The notes below the pieces were generated by a model, which worked only from the letters and a program-made list of their open reading frames with translations, was not told the origin of the DNA and searched no databases. The translations under genes were made by a program, and so were the position numbers. This document shows positions 1 to 9,705 of a stretch of DNA of 64,000 bases, piece by piece. Each line of letters starts with the position of its first letter. The stretch's first letter is position 1. The DNA lies in contig NZ_FNWV01000009.1 in the NCBI RefSeq assembly GCF_900108555.1, forward strand, positions 62,001 to 126,000, written 5' to 3'. This stretch comes from Ruminococcus flavefaciens (lineage in GTDB: Bacteria; Bacillota; Clostridia; Oscillospirales; Ruminococcaceae).

Positions 1-36
1 AGACAGATACCTCTAGGATGGAAGTATCTGTCTTTT
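1..36. terminator. Inverted repeat, possible terminator of a gene left of the window
   Basis: The arms AGACAGATAC and GTATCTGTCT are perfectly complementary (10 bp) around a 14-nt loop, followed on the + strand by TTTTG. It could end a + strand transcript entering from outside the window; the gene it would serve cannot be seen. Confidence 0.45.
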
Positions 37-144
37 GTTGTTATAGCCCGCTGTATAGGTCTTTACATGATAGTTGTTGAAAAACTTCTATATTAGTACC
101 GACCTAATTACAGGCGGATAATTTTTATTCGTTTTCAGATATAT

Positions 145-3100
145 TTACGACTTGATCTCACTGCCGCCCCATTCAACAACAGTAAAGCCCTTTCTTTCAA
201 ATGTCTCAAGCTGCTGCGGTTCAATATCGACAGATGTCTCAAGCGGAACATATGTCATGAAGATACGGAGCAGGCTGTCAGGTTTCGGTGTGATATCCAG
301 TTTTGCGGAATCAGTATATGCATCGCCTTGGAAAGAAATAAGGTTATACGCATTATGCTCCATTAAAGGCAGCCAGTATACGACAAACTCGTTCATTTCT
401 TCCTCGGTAAGTCCCATATAGGTGAGCTTTTCCTTGAGGAAGCTCTCAGTATCACAGCCTGCAACACAGAAGCCCTTTGAAAAATCAAACTTTGTACGGC
501 AGTTTACTGCGTCCCAGAAGAGATATTTGTGGTGTGTACCGTCTGCTTTGTTCAGAAGCGAACCATCGGGAGAAGCTGTTACGTCCCATCCATTATTATA
601 CTTCGGGTAAGTTGTTGACAGCTCTGCTTCTGTCAGTTCAAGCTCCACATGAACATCAGTTTCTTCTTCGGGATAGAGGTAGATAACAGGCTTAGCCGCA
701 ACAGCATCATAATGGATAGTTGCCGTATTATCGTCTTTTTTATGTGTTCTAATCCAGCCATACCTTCCTTTATATGAAGTAAACAGCCAATCGTTGTTAT
801 CCTTATTGTATCCATTCTCATAAAGTCGTGTCTGCGCAGGGATAGTATTTATAACTTCATAGCTTTCATCAGGACCAAGACGAAGTTCAAGTCCGTTTTC
901 AACAACAATTAGCGGCGTACCATAATACAGACCATTATCGGGCATGACACAATCTTTGAAGCTATTCTTGACAAGCTCTTTCTTCATGTGTGTAAGGTCA
1001 AATATGTCAAGCTTACCGTCGGCGCAGAAATCAGCAGCCTTCCAGTCGGCAATAGGATAATTCTTATAGCCGAGCAGCCACTTCTGGAAGATGACCACAT
1101 CGGATATATTGAATTCGCCGCTGGCATCAACATCTCCCGATGCAGGCTTAGCAGCAGGTTCTGTGGAGGCTTCGTCCTGAAGGAATGATACTATCCATGC
1201 AAGAGAAGCATTGTTGCTGAGAGAAGCTTCATTGGTAGACCATGATTCTACGGAATCAGCATAAAACCTTTCAGAAGGATCGTCCGGATTTCCATATCCA
1301 ATTCCCATAGCCTTCACATATGAGTCAACAGCCTTTGCAGTAGGACCGCTTACGATCACTCCGTCAGGTGCCTGAGGCAGAGACTTGTCGATCTCATACT
1401 GCCAGTATTCATGTGACGGATTCTTTGTACAGTAAGAACCATAGCCTGAAATGAATGAGTATGACAAAGGATTGTTGCCGAGGATATAGTCCATACCTCT
1501 TGCTACGCCGTTCAGGTATTTATCATCACCTGTTATGTCGTATGCATAAGCCATAGCGATCATATTATTCAAAGCGCGTCCGTTGGAATCATATTCAAAG
1601 CCATAGTAATATATATCAGGACTGCGGCTCCATGGTTCAAAATAACCGGGACCGTCATACTTATACGGGATACCGTAGCCTTGACTTTCTTCTTCGTCGA
1701 TGTAATCGTTTGCCGTTTTAAGAAGTGAACTCTTCAGCATCTCGTTCTGCTCATTTGTGAGCAGCTCCTTGTGCATCAGAAGCGACATAGAACCTGCTGC
1801 GGCTCCGCTTTCGCTGTTGAAAAATGTGAAGGAATAGTCATAATCATTATTTGATGGACCATATATCCTTGTGGAGAATTTGAATGCGTCTTTGTAATCG
1901 GAAAGCTCAGCAAGGTAGTTAGAGGCATCTTCGTCATTCATCAGCTTTGAAGTGATATAAAGCTCGCAGGCTGCCCAGTAGGCGTCAGCTGAGACCTCAT
2001 CGTCAGGTGCTACATTTGTTCCTTTCCACAGAGTTTGAGGAGCATAGAACGATACTTTGTTAGCATACTCACCGGCTTTTGCCTTATAAAAGTTTACCTT
2101 GTATGCCTGATATGCCTCCTTAGCACTTTCAAGGAGCTTATTTGCATATTCAGCGTCATAAGCTTTCCAAAGTCTTGCTCCCTGTGCAGCACAAGCCGCA
2201 TAATTCAGAGTTGCCGCAAATGTCGGCGGTTTAATGATACGTATATCCTCATAACCAATATAATCAGGTCTGTCGGTAAGACTGCGCAACCTGTGGTCGG
2301 TTATGCTGTGATAATACATACCTGAATATTGACCCCATGTTTTCTCATCGGGCTGCACCTTCATGCGGGACATGAAATCCAGCTCGTATTTACATTCGTC
2401 AAGGATATCGGGGTATTTATTGCCTGATTCGGGAACAACGACAGTGCCCGAGCCGTCAGCAAATTTTTCGATACCGTCTTGTGAATAGGTTGCGCGCTCA
2501 TACATATTCTGGAGCGTCCATAGTGAAATACCGCCCTCTGTCATATTCTTGCTGTGGTCGTCGGCTTTATACCAGCCTCCCGTTGCATCGAGCTTTGAAG
2601 AAGCATAGTAATTTGTCGCTTCATAATCTGCCAGATATTCAAATTTCCATTGATTCTGAACATAGCCCATTTCTGTCTTATGAACACCTGCGTGTGCGAG
2701 TTTATCTTTATCGCCCGATGTGATGTAATCAGACTCGATATCTGCACCTGAACGATTCTGATAGAAATAGTTGAGCACATTTGTCAGCATATTGTGTTCG
2801 CTGTCACTGTAAATATCAGTACCTATCTTAAACGGGAACGATCTCCAGTTCTCGCCTTTGATGCGGATATAATATTCACCGATCTCGTTAAACTCAGAAA
2901 AGTCGATAATGCTTACAGTATCGCCCGAATCAGCGTCCTTCTTAGGCGTACCCGTTTTGCCTGTATAAACAACTTCATCATCTGAAACTCTTACTATCTC
3001 ATAGTCATAGGTCTGATCGAGATTGATGTACTTGGCATCGTGGGTGAAATCTCCTTTATTATCGCCAAGTGTGGCTGTTTTTTTAAGATCCTTATAATAT

Positions 3101-3819
3101 CCGAGCTGATTAACCGATATGAAGTTATTCTCAAGTCCGCTGAAACCGCGGGCAGTATAGCCGTAGTTCAATACAGGCGGAGTTGTTGTGTCATCTGTCA
3201 GATCCTCAATGGACATATCATCGAACCAGATCTCGTCGCCTTCCCGAGTATTTCCGCTATACTTGGTGCCCTTTGCGTACTGGAAGGTCCATTGAGCAGA
3301 TTCGATATCATTTGAAGGCTTGAATATTCCCTCATAAGTCTGCCATTCAGTCGTAAGCTTTGCAGCACAAACAGGCCATTGACCGTCCATATGGGGTCCC
3401 ATATGCATATCGTTTGTCGAACCGTCAAGCACAAAGTATTCTTCGGAGTCGCTGAGATTGCCGATAAATGAGTACAGTTCAATACCATTACGATTTGACT
3501 TTACCTTGAAGCTTATCTTGTACTCATGCCCCTTCTTGAAATCGATATTTCTGTGCCTGAACTGTAGATCCCATCTTTCCTTTTCCGGGCCCTCAGGCAC
3601 TGAGATCTTGATGTGTGCAGTTCCATCATCGAGTTCAAATTGCTGCTTCGCAGGGCTTGTCTCCACAGTATGCCAGGGGAGCATCTTATACTCAAATGAG
3701 GTCTCTCCAAGGAGCTCATAAGCAGATGCTTTCTGCGGCTCTGATATACTGACGGCGGTTGGCGCGATCATTACAGCCGTCATCAGTCCTGCAACGATCT
3801 TCTTATAATTTTTATGCAT
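145..3819 (-). CDS. Secreted modular GH9 cellulase with CBM4-like, Ig-like, dockerin, SH3-like and KPVIYLYP domains
   Basis: Predicted cellulosomal endoglucanase of 1224 residues. The order is signal peptide (1-33), CBM4/9-like module (about 38-205), CelD_N-type Ig domain (about 231-335), GH9 catalytic domain (about 345-880), dockerin with EF-hand-like loops (about 895-955), SH3-like segment containing LRLGPDESYE (about 965-1035), and a C-terminal domain starting KPVIYLYPEEETDV (1043-1224). GH9 enzymes invert beta-1,4-glucan linkages using two Asp in a DAGD motif and a Glu near the end of the domain. Here the DAGD-like site reads GWYKADDHSK, so the first Asp is Lys while the second is kept, and a Glu is present in TNEAS. 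Activity may therefore be altered. The start has GGAGGGAATATC before ATG. The C-terminal 180 residues are nearly identical to the protein ending at 34831. Confidence 0.93.
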   Translation of the reverse strand: MHKNYKKIVAGLMTAVMIAPTAVSISEPQKASAYELLGETSFEYKMLPWHTVETSPAKQQFELDDGTAHIKISVPEGPEKERWDLQFRHRNIDFKKGHEYKISFKVKSNRNGIELYSFIGNLSDSEEYFVLDGSTNDMHMGPHMDGQWPVCAAKLTTEWQTYEGIFKPSNDIESAQWTFQYAKGTKYSGNTREGDEIWFDDMSIEDLTDDTTTPPVLNYGYTARGFSGLENNFISVNQLGYYKDLKKTATLGDNKGDFTHDAKYINLDQTYDYEIVRVSDDEVVYTGKTGTPKKDADSGDTVSIIDFSEFNEIGEYYIRIKGENWRSFPFKIGTDIYSDSEHNMLTNVLNYFYQNRSGADIESDYITSGDKDKLAHAGVHKTEMGYVQNQWKFEYLADYEATNYYASSKLDATGGWYKADDHSKNMTEGGISLWTLQNMYERATYSQDGIEKFADGSGTVVVPESGNKYPDILDECKYELDFMSRMKVQPDEKTWGQYSGMYYHSITDHRLRSLTDRPDYIGYEDIRIIKPPTFAATLNYAACAAQGARLWKAYDAEYANKLLESAKEAYQAYKVNFYKAKAGEYANKVSFYAPQTLWKGTNVAPDDEVSADAYWAACELYITSKLMNDEDASNYLAELSDYKDAFKFSTRIYGPSNNDYDYSFTFFNSESGAAAGSMSLLMHKELLTNEQNEMLKSSLLKTANDYIDEEESQGYGIPYKYDGPGYFEPWSRSPDIYYYGFEYDSNGRALNNMIAMAYAYDITGDDKYLNGVARGMDYILGNNPLSYSFISGYGSYCTKNPSHEYWQYEIDKSLPQAPDGVIVSGPTAKAVDSYVKAMGIGYGNPDDPSERFYADSVESWSTNEASLSNNASLAWIVSFLQDEASTEPAAKPASGDVDASGEFNISDVVIFQKWLLGYKNYPIADWKAADFCADGKLDIFDLTHMKKELVKNSFKDCVMPDNGLYYGTPLIVVENGLELRLGPDESYEVINTIPAQTRLYENGYNKDNNDWLFTSYKGRYGWIRTHKKDDNTATIHYDAVAAKPVIYLYPEEETDVHVELELTEAELSTTYPKYNNGWDVTASPDGSLLNKADGTHHKYLFWDAVNCRTKFDFSKGFCVAGCDTESFLKEKLTYMGLTEEEMNEFVVYWLPLMEHNAYNLISFQGDAYTDSAKLDITPKPDSLLRIFMTYVPLETSVDIEPQQLETFERKGFTVVEWGGSEIKS

Positions 3820-4041
3820 GATATTCCCTCCCTTTATCTATCTGCATTTGTAATAATATTATACATTATTACATTACATATGTCAAGATTGATTGTCACA
3901 GTCCACAAATCAGATTTAAAGCTAACAGCTCCCTTACGGGAACTGTATCTTTCATAACATTATATTGCCTTTTCTTAGTATGGATTTCGTATGCATTTTC
4001 TGTAGGCAGCCAAAAAGCCCATTTCACAGTTTCTTATATAC

Positions 4042-4067
4042 AAAAACAGCCTCCCGAAGGAGGCTGC
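4042..4067 (-). terminator. Rho-independent terminator of the 4099-4539 gene
   Basis: Read on the minus strand, CAGCCTCC and GGAGGCTG form an 8-bp stem with a TTCG loop, followed by TTTTTG. It lies 32 bases past the stop codon of the upstream minus-strand gene. Confidence 0.8.
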
Positions 4068-4098
4068 TTGTGATATTTAACTCGGCTTGATGATGATA

Positions 4099-4539
4099 TT
4101 ATTTGCCATTGTGCTGAGGCGGCTTCCAGACAAATAGCCCCTCAGATCTTGCCAAAGACCGAATCATTTCAGTCAAATTATCACTTGGATCATATAAGGT
4201 GATGTGCGTATCGTCCATTGCGATCATAACCATAGAGTCTTCTATGAGGATTTGCAGATCAAATCTATTTGATATTATCCATTCATCAAGCAGCTCAGGT
4301 TTTGGATTTGTGATCGTCTCACCCGTTGAGATATTGAAAACCTCTATCCCATAGTAGCAGTAGAGTTTCAGTATGATATCCGAGAACTTTCTTCGCAGTT
4401 CTGATGCACGAGCTCCATGCAGGAACAAATTCTCAACAGCGAAGAACTGTCCGCTGCTTTCAGCATGAACTTGCTGAGGCAGAAAATCCACGACTATGTA
4501 TTCTTTTTCCGATAACTGTTCTATTTTACTTTTCTTCAT
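4099..4539 (-). CDS. Hypothetical protein, 146 residues
   Basis: I do not recognise the family. The product is a soluble, mildly acidic protein without signal peptide or membrane segment, so probably cytoplasmic. It starts MKKSKIEQLSEKEYIVVDFL and ends in a Trp/Pro-rich tail (VWKPPQHNGK). Stretches such as FDLQILIEDSMVMIAMDDTHITLYDPS suggest alternating beta strands. It lies between two dockerin genes on the same strand with its own terminator; the LRR-dockerin gene upstream ends 79 bp before it, so co-transcription from there is possible. Coding status rests on the open frame, the terminator and natural-looking composition only. Confidence 0.65.
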   Translation of the reverse strand: MKKSKIEQLSEKEYIVVDFLPQQVHAESSGQFFAVENLFLHGARASELRRKFSDIILKLYCYYGIEVFNISTGETITNPKPELLDEWIISNRFDLQILIEDSMVMIAMDDTHITLYDPSDNLTEMIRSLARSEGLFVWKPPQHNGK

Positions 4540-4618
4540 GTTATATCACTCTGACAAGATCGTGTATATAGCTTTGTATGTATCATTCGATGAGATCAGG
4601 AGCAATACTCCTTTGATC

Positions 4619-5800
4619 TTATTCTATACCCAGTCCCAACAGAACCTTCTGTATAGCCTGTGCGTCACCGACAGTAAGACCGTCACCGTTCATATCGCCG
4701 TTCGCTTTGCCCTGTTCGGTAAGATGACTCTCTGCTGTGCCTTCCAATCCGTACTTATTGGGATTTGCAAGAGACTGCATGATAAGAACAACGTCTGACA
4801 TATCTACCTGACCGTCACAGTTGGCATCGCCCCTGAGTCCTTCACTTGGTTCGGTATGGCTCTCATCAAATACATACTTTGCTCTTTGCAGGAAAGCATC
4901 GTTTTCAGGCTTTTCTACACTTTTCCATGTTGCTTCGCTTCCATAGAATGTTATGGTCGCAGCGGCTGTGTTATCAGTAAAGGTATAGCCATCAATTTTT
5001 TTCAATTTGCCTGATATTTTCAGATCTGTAAGCTTGTTGCAAGCTCCGAAAACACCGAAACCAAGTGTCTCGGCACCTTTAAGCTCAGCTGAGGTAAGGC
5101 TTGAACAGTACCAGAAGAGATTATCAGGTATCATGCTTACACTTGCAGGTATTACTGCGGAAGTAATATCCGTATTCTTAGCAAATGCACCTGATGCAAT
5201 GAACTTGACACTTGAAGGTACGACCACATCTCCCTTGCAGGTCCTTCCGTCTATAAGACCTCCGTTAACGATAACAAGCGGATCTTTCTTACGCTGAGCA
5301 CTGAGCCACGGAGTGTTATTAAATGTATAATCGCCTGTTTCTACCAGATGATCGGGGAAATTGATCGTTTCAAGGGCAGGACAATCTTCAAATGCGTGCA
5401 TTCCTATTTTTACAACGCTGTCAGGAATTGTTAAGGTTGTAAGGTTTTTACACATACCAAACGCATATGAGTTTATTACGGTGAGAGTATCAGGAAGCTT
5501 CAGACTTTTCGCTGAGTTTAACTGAAAAGCATACATTCCAATTTCAGTAACAGGCAGATTTTCTATTTTATCAGGTATCTCAACTGATGACATATCAGTT
5601 GATTTACAGCTTGATATAACGATATGATCCGAATACTTCTGATAATTGAACATATCTGTTGAACCATAGGTATACTCAGAATCAGCTGCTGCTATTATAG
5701 GAGCGACAGGAGAGATAAAGCTATTTGGAGCAGCCATGCCCGAAATAGAGAATGCAGTTATAAAAGCAGCAATACTTAATGATATTTTTTTATTTTTCAT
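4619..5800 (-). CDS. Secreted BspA-type leucine-rich-repeat protein with C-terminal type I dockerin
   Basis: A 393-residue secreted protein: signal peptide (1-38), about seven BspA/LRR_5-type repeats of the form (I)xIPDSVxxIGxxAFxxC (about 60-300), and a dockerin (about 325-392) with two calcium-binding repeats, GDANCDGQVDMSD and GDMNGDGLTVGD. The dockerin should attach it to a scaffoldin cohesin at the cell surface; BspA-like repeats mediate protein or surface contacts in other bacteria, so an adhesive or structural role is more likely than catalysis. A truncated relative lies at 29868. The start codon is preceded by AAGGAGGC at suitable spacing. Confidence 0.92.
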   Translation of the reverse strand: MKNKKISLSIAAFITAFSISGMAAPNSFISPVAPIIAAADSEYTYGSTDMFNYQKYSDHIVISSCKSTDMSSVEIPDKIENLPVTEIGMYAFQLNSAKSLKLPDTLTVINSYAFGMCKNLTTLTIPDSVVKIGMHAFEDCPALETINFPDHLVETGDYTFNNTPWLSAQRKKDPLVIVNGGLIDGRTCKGDVVVPSSVKFIASGAFAKNTDITSAVIPASVSMIPDNLFWYCSSLTSAELKGAETLGFGVFGACNKLTDLKISGKLKKIDGYTFTDNTAAATITFYGSEATWKSVEKPENDAFLQRAKYVFDESHTEPSEGLRGDANCDGQVDMSDVVLIMQSLANPNKYGLEGTAESHLTEQGKANGDMNGDGLTVGDAQAIQKVLLGLGIE

Positions 5801-6008
5801 GATAAAAAGCCTCCTTATAGATGTTTGTTGCTTGAAGTCATTGAAATAAGATGTTATTCATTTAAACAAGTATATTATATCATTCGATCTATGATTATTC
5901 AAGCAATATATTATGAATAAATCAGCAGATGGTTTCGAAATATATGATCCCATTATGAGATCAGCCGTTCTGATAATAAAATATTTAAAATTGATTTTGT
6001 ATTTAATA

Positions 6009-6037
6009 TTGCTATTACAGTATATATGTGTTATAAT
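6009..6037 (+). promoter_or_regulatory. Sigma-A-type promoter of the HD-GYP gene
   Basis: TTGCTA and TATAAT are separated by 17 nt, giving a predicted transcription start about 75 nt before the coding region. The surrounding 5801-6115 gap is very AT-rich and holds nothing else I can name. Confidence 0.6.
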
Positions 6038-6121
6038 ATACATATATAAATCCGATATATAAAACATTTTGGAATATTTATCCAAATTTTACGTTTTGTT
6101 TATGCATAAAGGGGAATGAAT

Positions 6122-8527
6122 ATGCAGGCTGTTATTGATTTGCTGAAAGAATATCAAGTGGATATAATGTTCACATTAAGTGCTATATGCGGTTTGCTTG
6201 CACTTTTTGTCGTTATTACGAAAACACTGGTCCCATCGCGAAAATACATACTGTTATCACTGGAACTATGCGCAATGTTCCTGCTTATATTTGATATACT
6301 GTCATATTATTATCGCGGAAATACCGGTACGACAGGCTTCTATATGGTCAGGATAAGCAATTTCCTTGTATTCGCCCTGACTATTGGAATAATCTTTATT
6401 TTCACCCTATACCTCATAAATATTTATATCCATGAAGGAAAGTATGAAAAGCCGCCTTTCAGGCTGAAGCTTTCCTGTCTGATCAGTGTAATTGGGTGGA
6501 TAATGCTTATTATCTCACAATTTACCGACTTCTATTACAGGTTCGATAAATTCAACAGATATGAGAGAACGAGCGGATTTGCTGTATGTTATCTAATACC
6601 GCTGATAATTCTGATACTTGATATGTCAGTGATCATAGAAAACTACAAGCGCATAGGAAAGCTTATGCGTATTTCGATACTCCTTTTCTCAATAGTACCT
6701 CTCATTTCTTCTATCATACAGATATATACCTATGGTGTATCACTTATTAATATAACTCTCGTCGGATTAGTTGTGCTTATTTATATATTTTCATTGCTCG
6801 ATACCAACAAAATGATCGAGCGTGCCAACAAGCAGGAATTGGAGATCGTCCGACAGGAGCAGAAAAATATGCATAAACTGTTTGAACAGACTGCAACTGC
6901 TCTTGCGAACGCTATAGACGCGAAGGACAAGTATACTCACGGTCACTCACGTCGAGTTGCGATGTATTCGGTAAAAATCGCAAAAAGTGCGGGTAAGAAA
7001 GAAAAGGAATGTGAAGAGATATATTTTGCAGCACTGCTGCACGATGTTGGAAAAATAGGCATAAAGGACAGTATCATCAACAAGGAGGGCAGACTTACAG
7101 ATGAGGAATACGGTGCAATAAAGACTCATCCTGTGATCGGAATGCAGATACTTTCAAGTATCAGTCAATCTCCTTATCTGAGCATAGGTGCACACTATCA
7201 TCACGAGCGTTATGATGGTCACGGCTATCCTGCGGGACTCAAAGGCGAGGATATCCCAGATATTGCACGTATTATCGCTGTTGCAGATGCTTATGATGCT
7301 ATGACTTCAAAGCGAAGCTACCGTGATCCTATCCCTCAGCAGCTCGTTCGTGAGGAATTCGTAAAAGGCTTGGGAACACAGTTCGATCCGAATTACGGAA
7401 GAATAATGCTTCATCTTATTGATCTTGACTCCGAATATATGATGAAGGAAAGTGAAGATGCCTCTGAGGGCGATGCAATAGGTACACTGCTGTGCGGACC
7501 ATATCGTACTACACGCTCTGACGGTATACTGCTCAACAATGGCATTGTCCATATCCACCTTACCAGCCAGATGACTGATGAGCGCAATGAGGAAAATATA
7601 CCAAGCTTTGTTCTGTTTGATTCACTTGACGGAAGAATACATGACAGCGAACGAAAACGCAAAGACCTTTTATATCACGAATACGCTACTATACACGCTG
7701 ACGGCATTGCCGAGCAGGCAGGAGTCAGAAATATACGTACAAAGACCAACGAGACCGCAGGTGCGGCGGCAGAAAAAAAGACAATGCTGCGCGGCGAAAA
7801 GGTCGACTTTGATATAGAAGCTATGCGCTATAAGGATCATGCGCTGATCAGGATATCAAATCGCTTCCGCTTTCATGAAGTAATTATAGCTCTGCCTGAC
7901 AGTACAAGATTCTGTTATCTGTCAATTACGGGTAAAAACTGCACTATTGATGATGTGGAGGTATCAAAGACAGGAGAAACGATCGGTTCCGGCTATATTC
8001 CGCGTATTGCGGAAGAGATAACGTACATTGATGCACTGCAGGGAGATATCCCAAATGTACAGATAGACGGCTGGCGTTCAGAATCATCTGAAGGTGTCGA
8101 GCTTACCGACGGAATGCGTATTTCTTTCCATACTATGAGTCTGCCAACTGCAAGACTGGTATGGCATTGTCCGTTTGCTGTGATCTATACATCGTCCGAC
8201 GGACTGGTAAACGGCAAAGATTATCGTGAGCTTACGGTAGTTCGCCTTGACGGCGAGGGCTGGGAAGAAGATGATCATGTTGATAACCATATGCTTGTAA
8301 ACAAGCTTGACAGCTTCACTAACTGGAACGACTTCAAGGAACAGAACAAAGCAGGTCAGGACTGCGAGCTGTTGTTCCATGTAAAAAAAGGTCAGATAGG
8401 TATTTCTACGGAATTCTGCGGACTTTCAATACACTCTGTTACTAACGTTACCGATGAAATACCTAAGCTGTTTGTTGCTCTTACAGGTGACCAGTGCGCG
8501 ATCACTAATATTTGTATCAAAAGGTAA
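6122..8527 (+). CDS. Membrane HD-GYP cyclic-di-GMP phosphodiesterase with a large C-terminal domain
   Basis: Predicted c-di-GMP (or related dinucleotide) hydrolase of 801 residues. Residues 1-235 form about seven hydrophobic segments resembling the membrane part of sensor kinases; a short helical linker leads to an HD-GYP domain (about 265-430) with HGHSRRVAMY, LLHDVGKIG, and HHERYDGHGYPAGL, so the metal-binding HD and GYP signatures are intact. Residues 450-801 are a soluble beta-rich region I cannot assign; it should be cytoplasmic if the membrane part has the usual topology. The ATG at 6116 is only one base after the AAAGGGG ribosome site, so the ATG at 6122 with 7-nt spacing is preferred. 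Two GGDEF genes elsewhere in the window could supply the substrate. Confidence 0.92.
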   Translation: MQAVIDLLKEYQVDIMFTLSAICGLLALFVVITKTLVPSRKYILLSLELCAMFLLIFDILSYYYRGNTGTTGFYMVRISNFLVFALTIGIIFIFTLYLINIYIHEGKYEKPPFRLKLSCLISVIGWIMLIISQFTDFYYRFDKFNRYERTSGFAVCYLIPLIILILDMSVIIENYKRIGKLMRISILLFSIVPLISSIIQIYTYGVSLINITLVGLVVLIYIFSLLDTNKMIERANKQELEIVRQEQKNMHKLFEQTATALANAIDAKDKYTHGHSRRVAMYSVKIAKSAGKKEKECEEIYFAALLHDVGKIGIKDSIINKEGRLTDEEYGAIKTHPVIGMQILSSISQSPYLSIGAHYHHERYDGHGYPAGLKGEDIPDIARIIAVADAYDAMTSKRSYRDPIPQQLVREEFVKGLGTQFDPNYGRIMLHLIDLDSEYMMKESEDASEGDAIGTLLCGPYRTTRSDGILLNNGIVHIHLTSQMTDERNEENIPSFVLFDSLDGRIHDSERKRKDLLYHEYATIHADGIAEQAGVRNIRTKTNETAGAAAEKKTMLRGEKVDFDIEAMRYKDHALIRISNRFRFHEVIIALPDSTRFCYLSITGKNCTIDDVEVSKTGETIGSGYIPRIAEEITYIDALQGDIPNVQIDGWRSESSEGVELTDGMRISFHTMSLPTARLVWHCPFAVIYTSSDGLVNGKDYRELTVVRLDGEGWEEDDHVDNHMLVNKLDSFTNWNDFKEQNKAGQDCELLFHVKKGQIGISTEFCGLSIHSVTNVTDEIPKLFVALTGDQCAITNICIKR

Positions 8528-8676
8528 GTCTAATGCTTCTACAGTTCTCGAATATCATGTTTGTATATCGCAAATAAGAACTATGGATATAATGGAAAGC
8601 AGATGTAAATGATGACAGCTCGATAGAACTGCCGGTTATTCAAATGAATAAGCACATGAAAAAATCAAAGAATTAT

Positions 8677-8699
8677 AGGCGGCTTAGTGCCGCCTTTTT
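8677..8699 (+). terminator. Terminator of the HD-GYP gene
   Basis: GGCGGC and GCCGCC pair around TTAGT and are followed by TTTTT. The rest of 8528-8896 shows no supported coding region. Confidence 0.8.
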
Positions 8700-8896
8700 C
8701 TGTTTTTGAGGCAGATCAATTGATGAATACGATCTGAAAGTGAGGTATAGTATACTGAGTTGAGATAGTACCATAATTGTGAGGACTTATAGAAGTTTTT
8801 ACAAGATAACCGATTATATTTCCACCTTCATTAAATATGTAAGCTTTCTATTATGCTCCTTAGATCTCATGCTGTTTCGTGTAAATTTCCATTGTT

Positions 8897-9444
8897 GTGC
8901 CGGATACATCTTATTTAAGAGAGAATAACAAATCTGTCGACACATTAAGTGACAGAGAAGAAGCTTCATATAACTGGACACAGGATACCGATGATAATGA
9001 TCAGCCATTAAACACTTACAGTATCAGTAAACCTGTTCAGATATATGATGTTCGAGATACCAACGATGAGTATCTGCGTGTAAGATTTGTACCCATGTGG
9101 TATGATTCGGTCGGCAATATATGCGGCGGTGCAGATGATTTTTCCGATCACAGCAAAACGGAACTTGTAAACAATGAACTTATCTTCAAGAATGCACTGA
9201 TGCTACGATCCTGACATTAAAACTATGTACAGAGCCTGACTGGAATGATAGCTGGGAATATGATGCATCAGATGAATGTTTCTATTATAAAGGAAAGATC
9301 AGATCAGGTGACATATCCGAAACACTGCTGTCAGGTGTGCAGATACCTAAGTCTGTCTATGACAGTACAGCAGAATATACTTTGCATATAGAGGTCCTTG
9401 CAGATGCGGTACAGACCAGCGGAAATGCAAAAGATCGCTGGTAA
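8897..9444 (+). pseudogene. Frameshifted remnant of a SipW/TasA (camelysin)-type secreted protein
   Basis: Two frames read as one protein. The first runs from about 8885 to 9205 (NTYSISKPVQIYDVRDTNDE, then DEYLRVRFVPMWY, ending near FKNA). The second begins near 9205 with ATILTLKLCTEPDWNDSW and ends at 9444. The second part has the typical end of TasA/camelysin-like proteins: an expressed YYKGKIRSGDISETLL strand followed by SGVQIPKSVYD and EYTLHIEVLADAVQT. The 5' end lacks a signal peptide and is preceded by an in-frame stop at 8882. Such proteins are exported with SipW-type signal peptidases and form surface fibres. I judge this a truncated and frameshifted remnant. The alternative is a sequencing error plus a missed 5' exon-like segment in another frame upstream. 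Confidence 0.6.
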
Positions 9445-9538
9445 ACAAAAGGCTGAGGTATGGTGAAAAAATAAAGCATCCGTCATACAATACTGTGATC
9501 TGACAGCTTGAAATATACAATGTCCTATGGTATAAACT

Positions 9539-9565
9539 AAAAAGCAGCCGTTATGGGCTGCTTTT
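9539..9565. terminator. Hairpin with T-run after the TasA-like remnant
   Basis: AAAAGCAGCC and GGCTGCTTTT pair perfectly around a 6-nt loop. It would end transcription on the + strand after the remnant, and being flanked by A and T runs could work on both strands. Confidence 0.75.
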
Positions 9566-9705
9566 CCTTTATGTCTTGTTGAAAACGAAGTCATCATATT
9601 TTCTATCAGCAATAGATATTGTAAATGCTTTTGAGGTGTGTTATAATTGAAATATCAATATCAAGGAGACAATGTCTGAAATTAAAGAAAATGGTATTAT
9701 CACTT

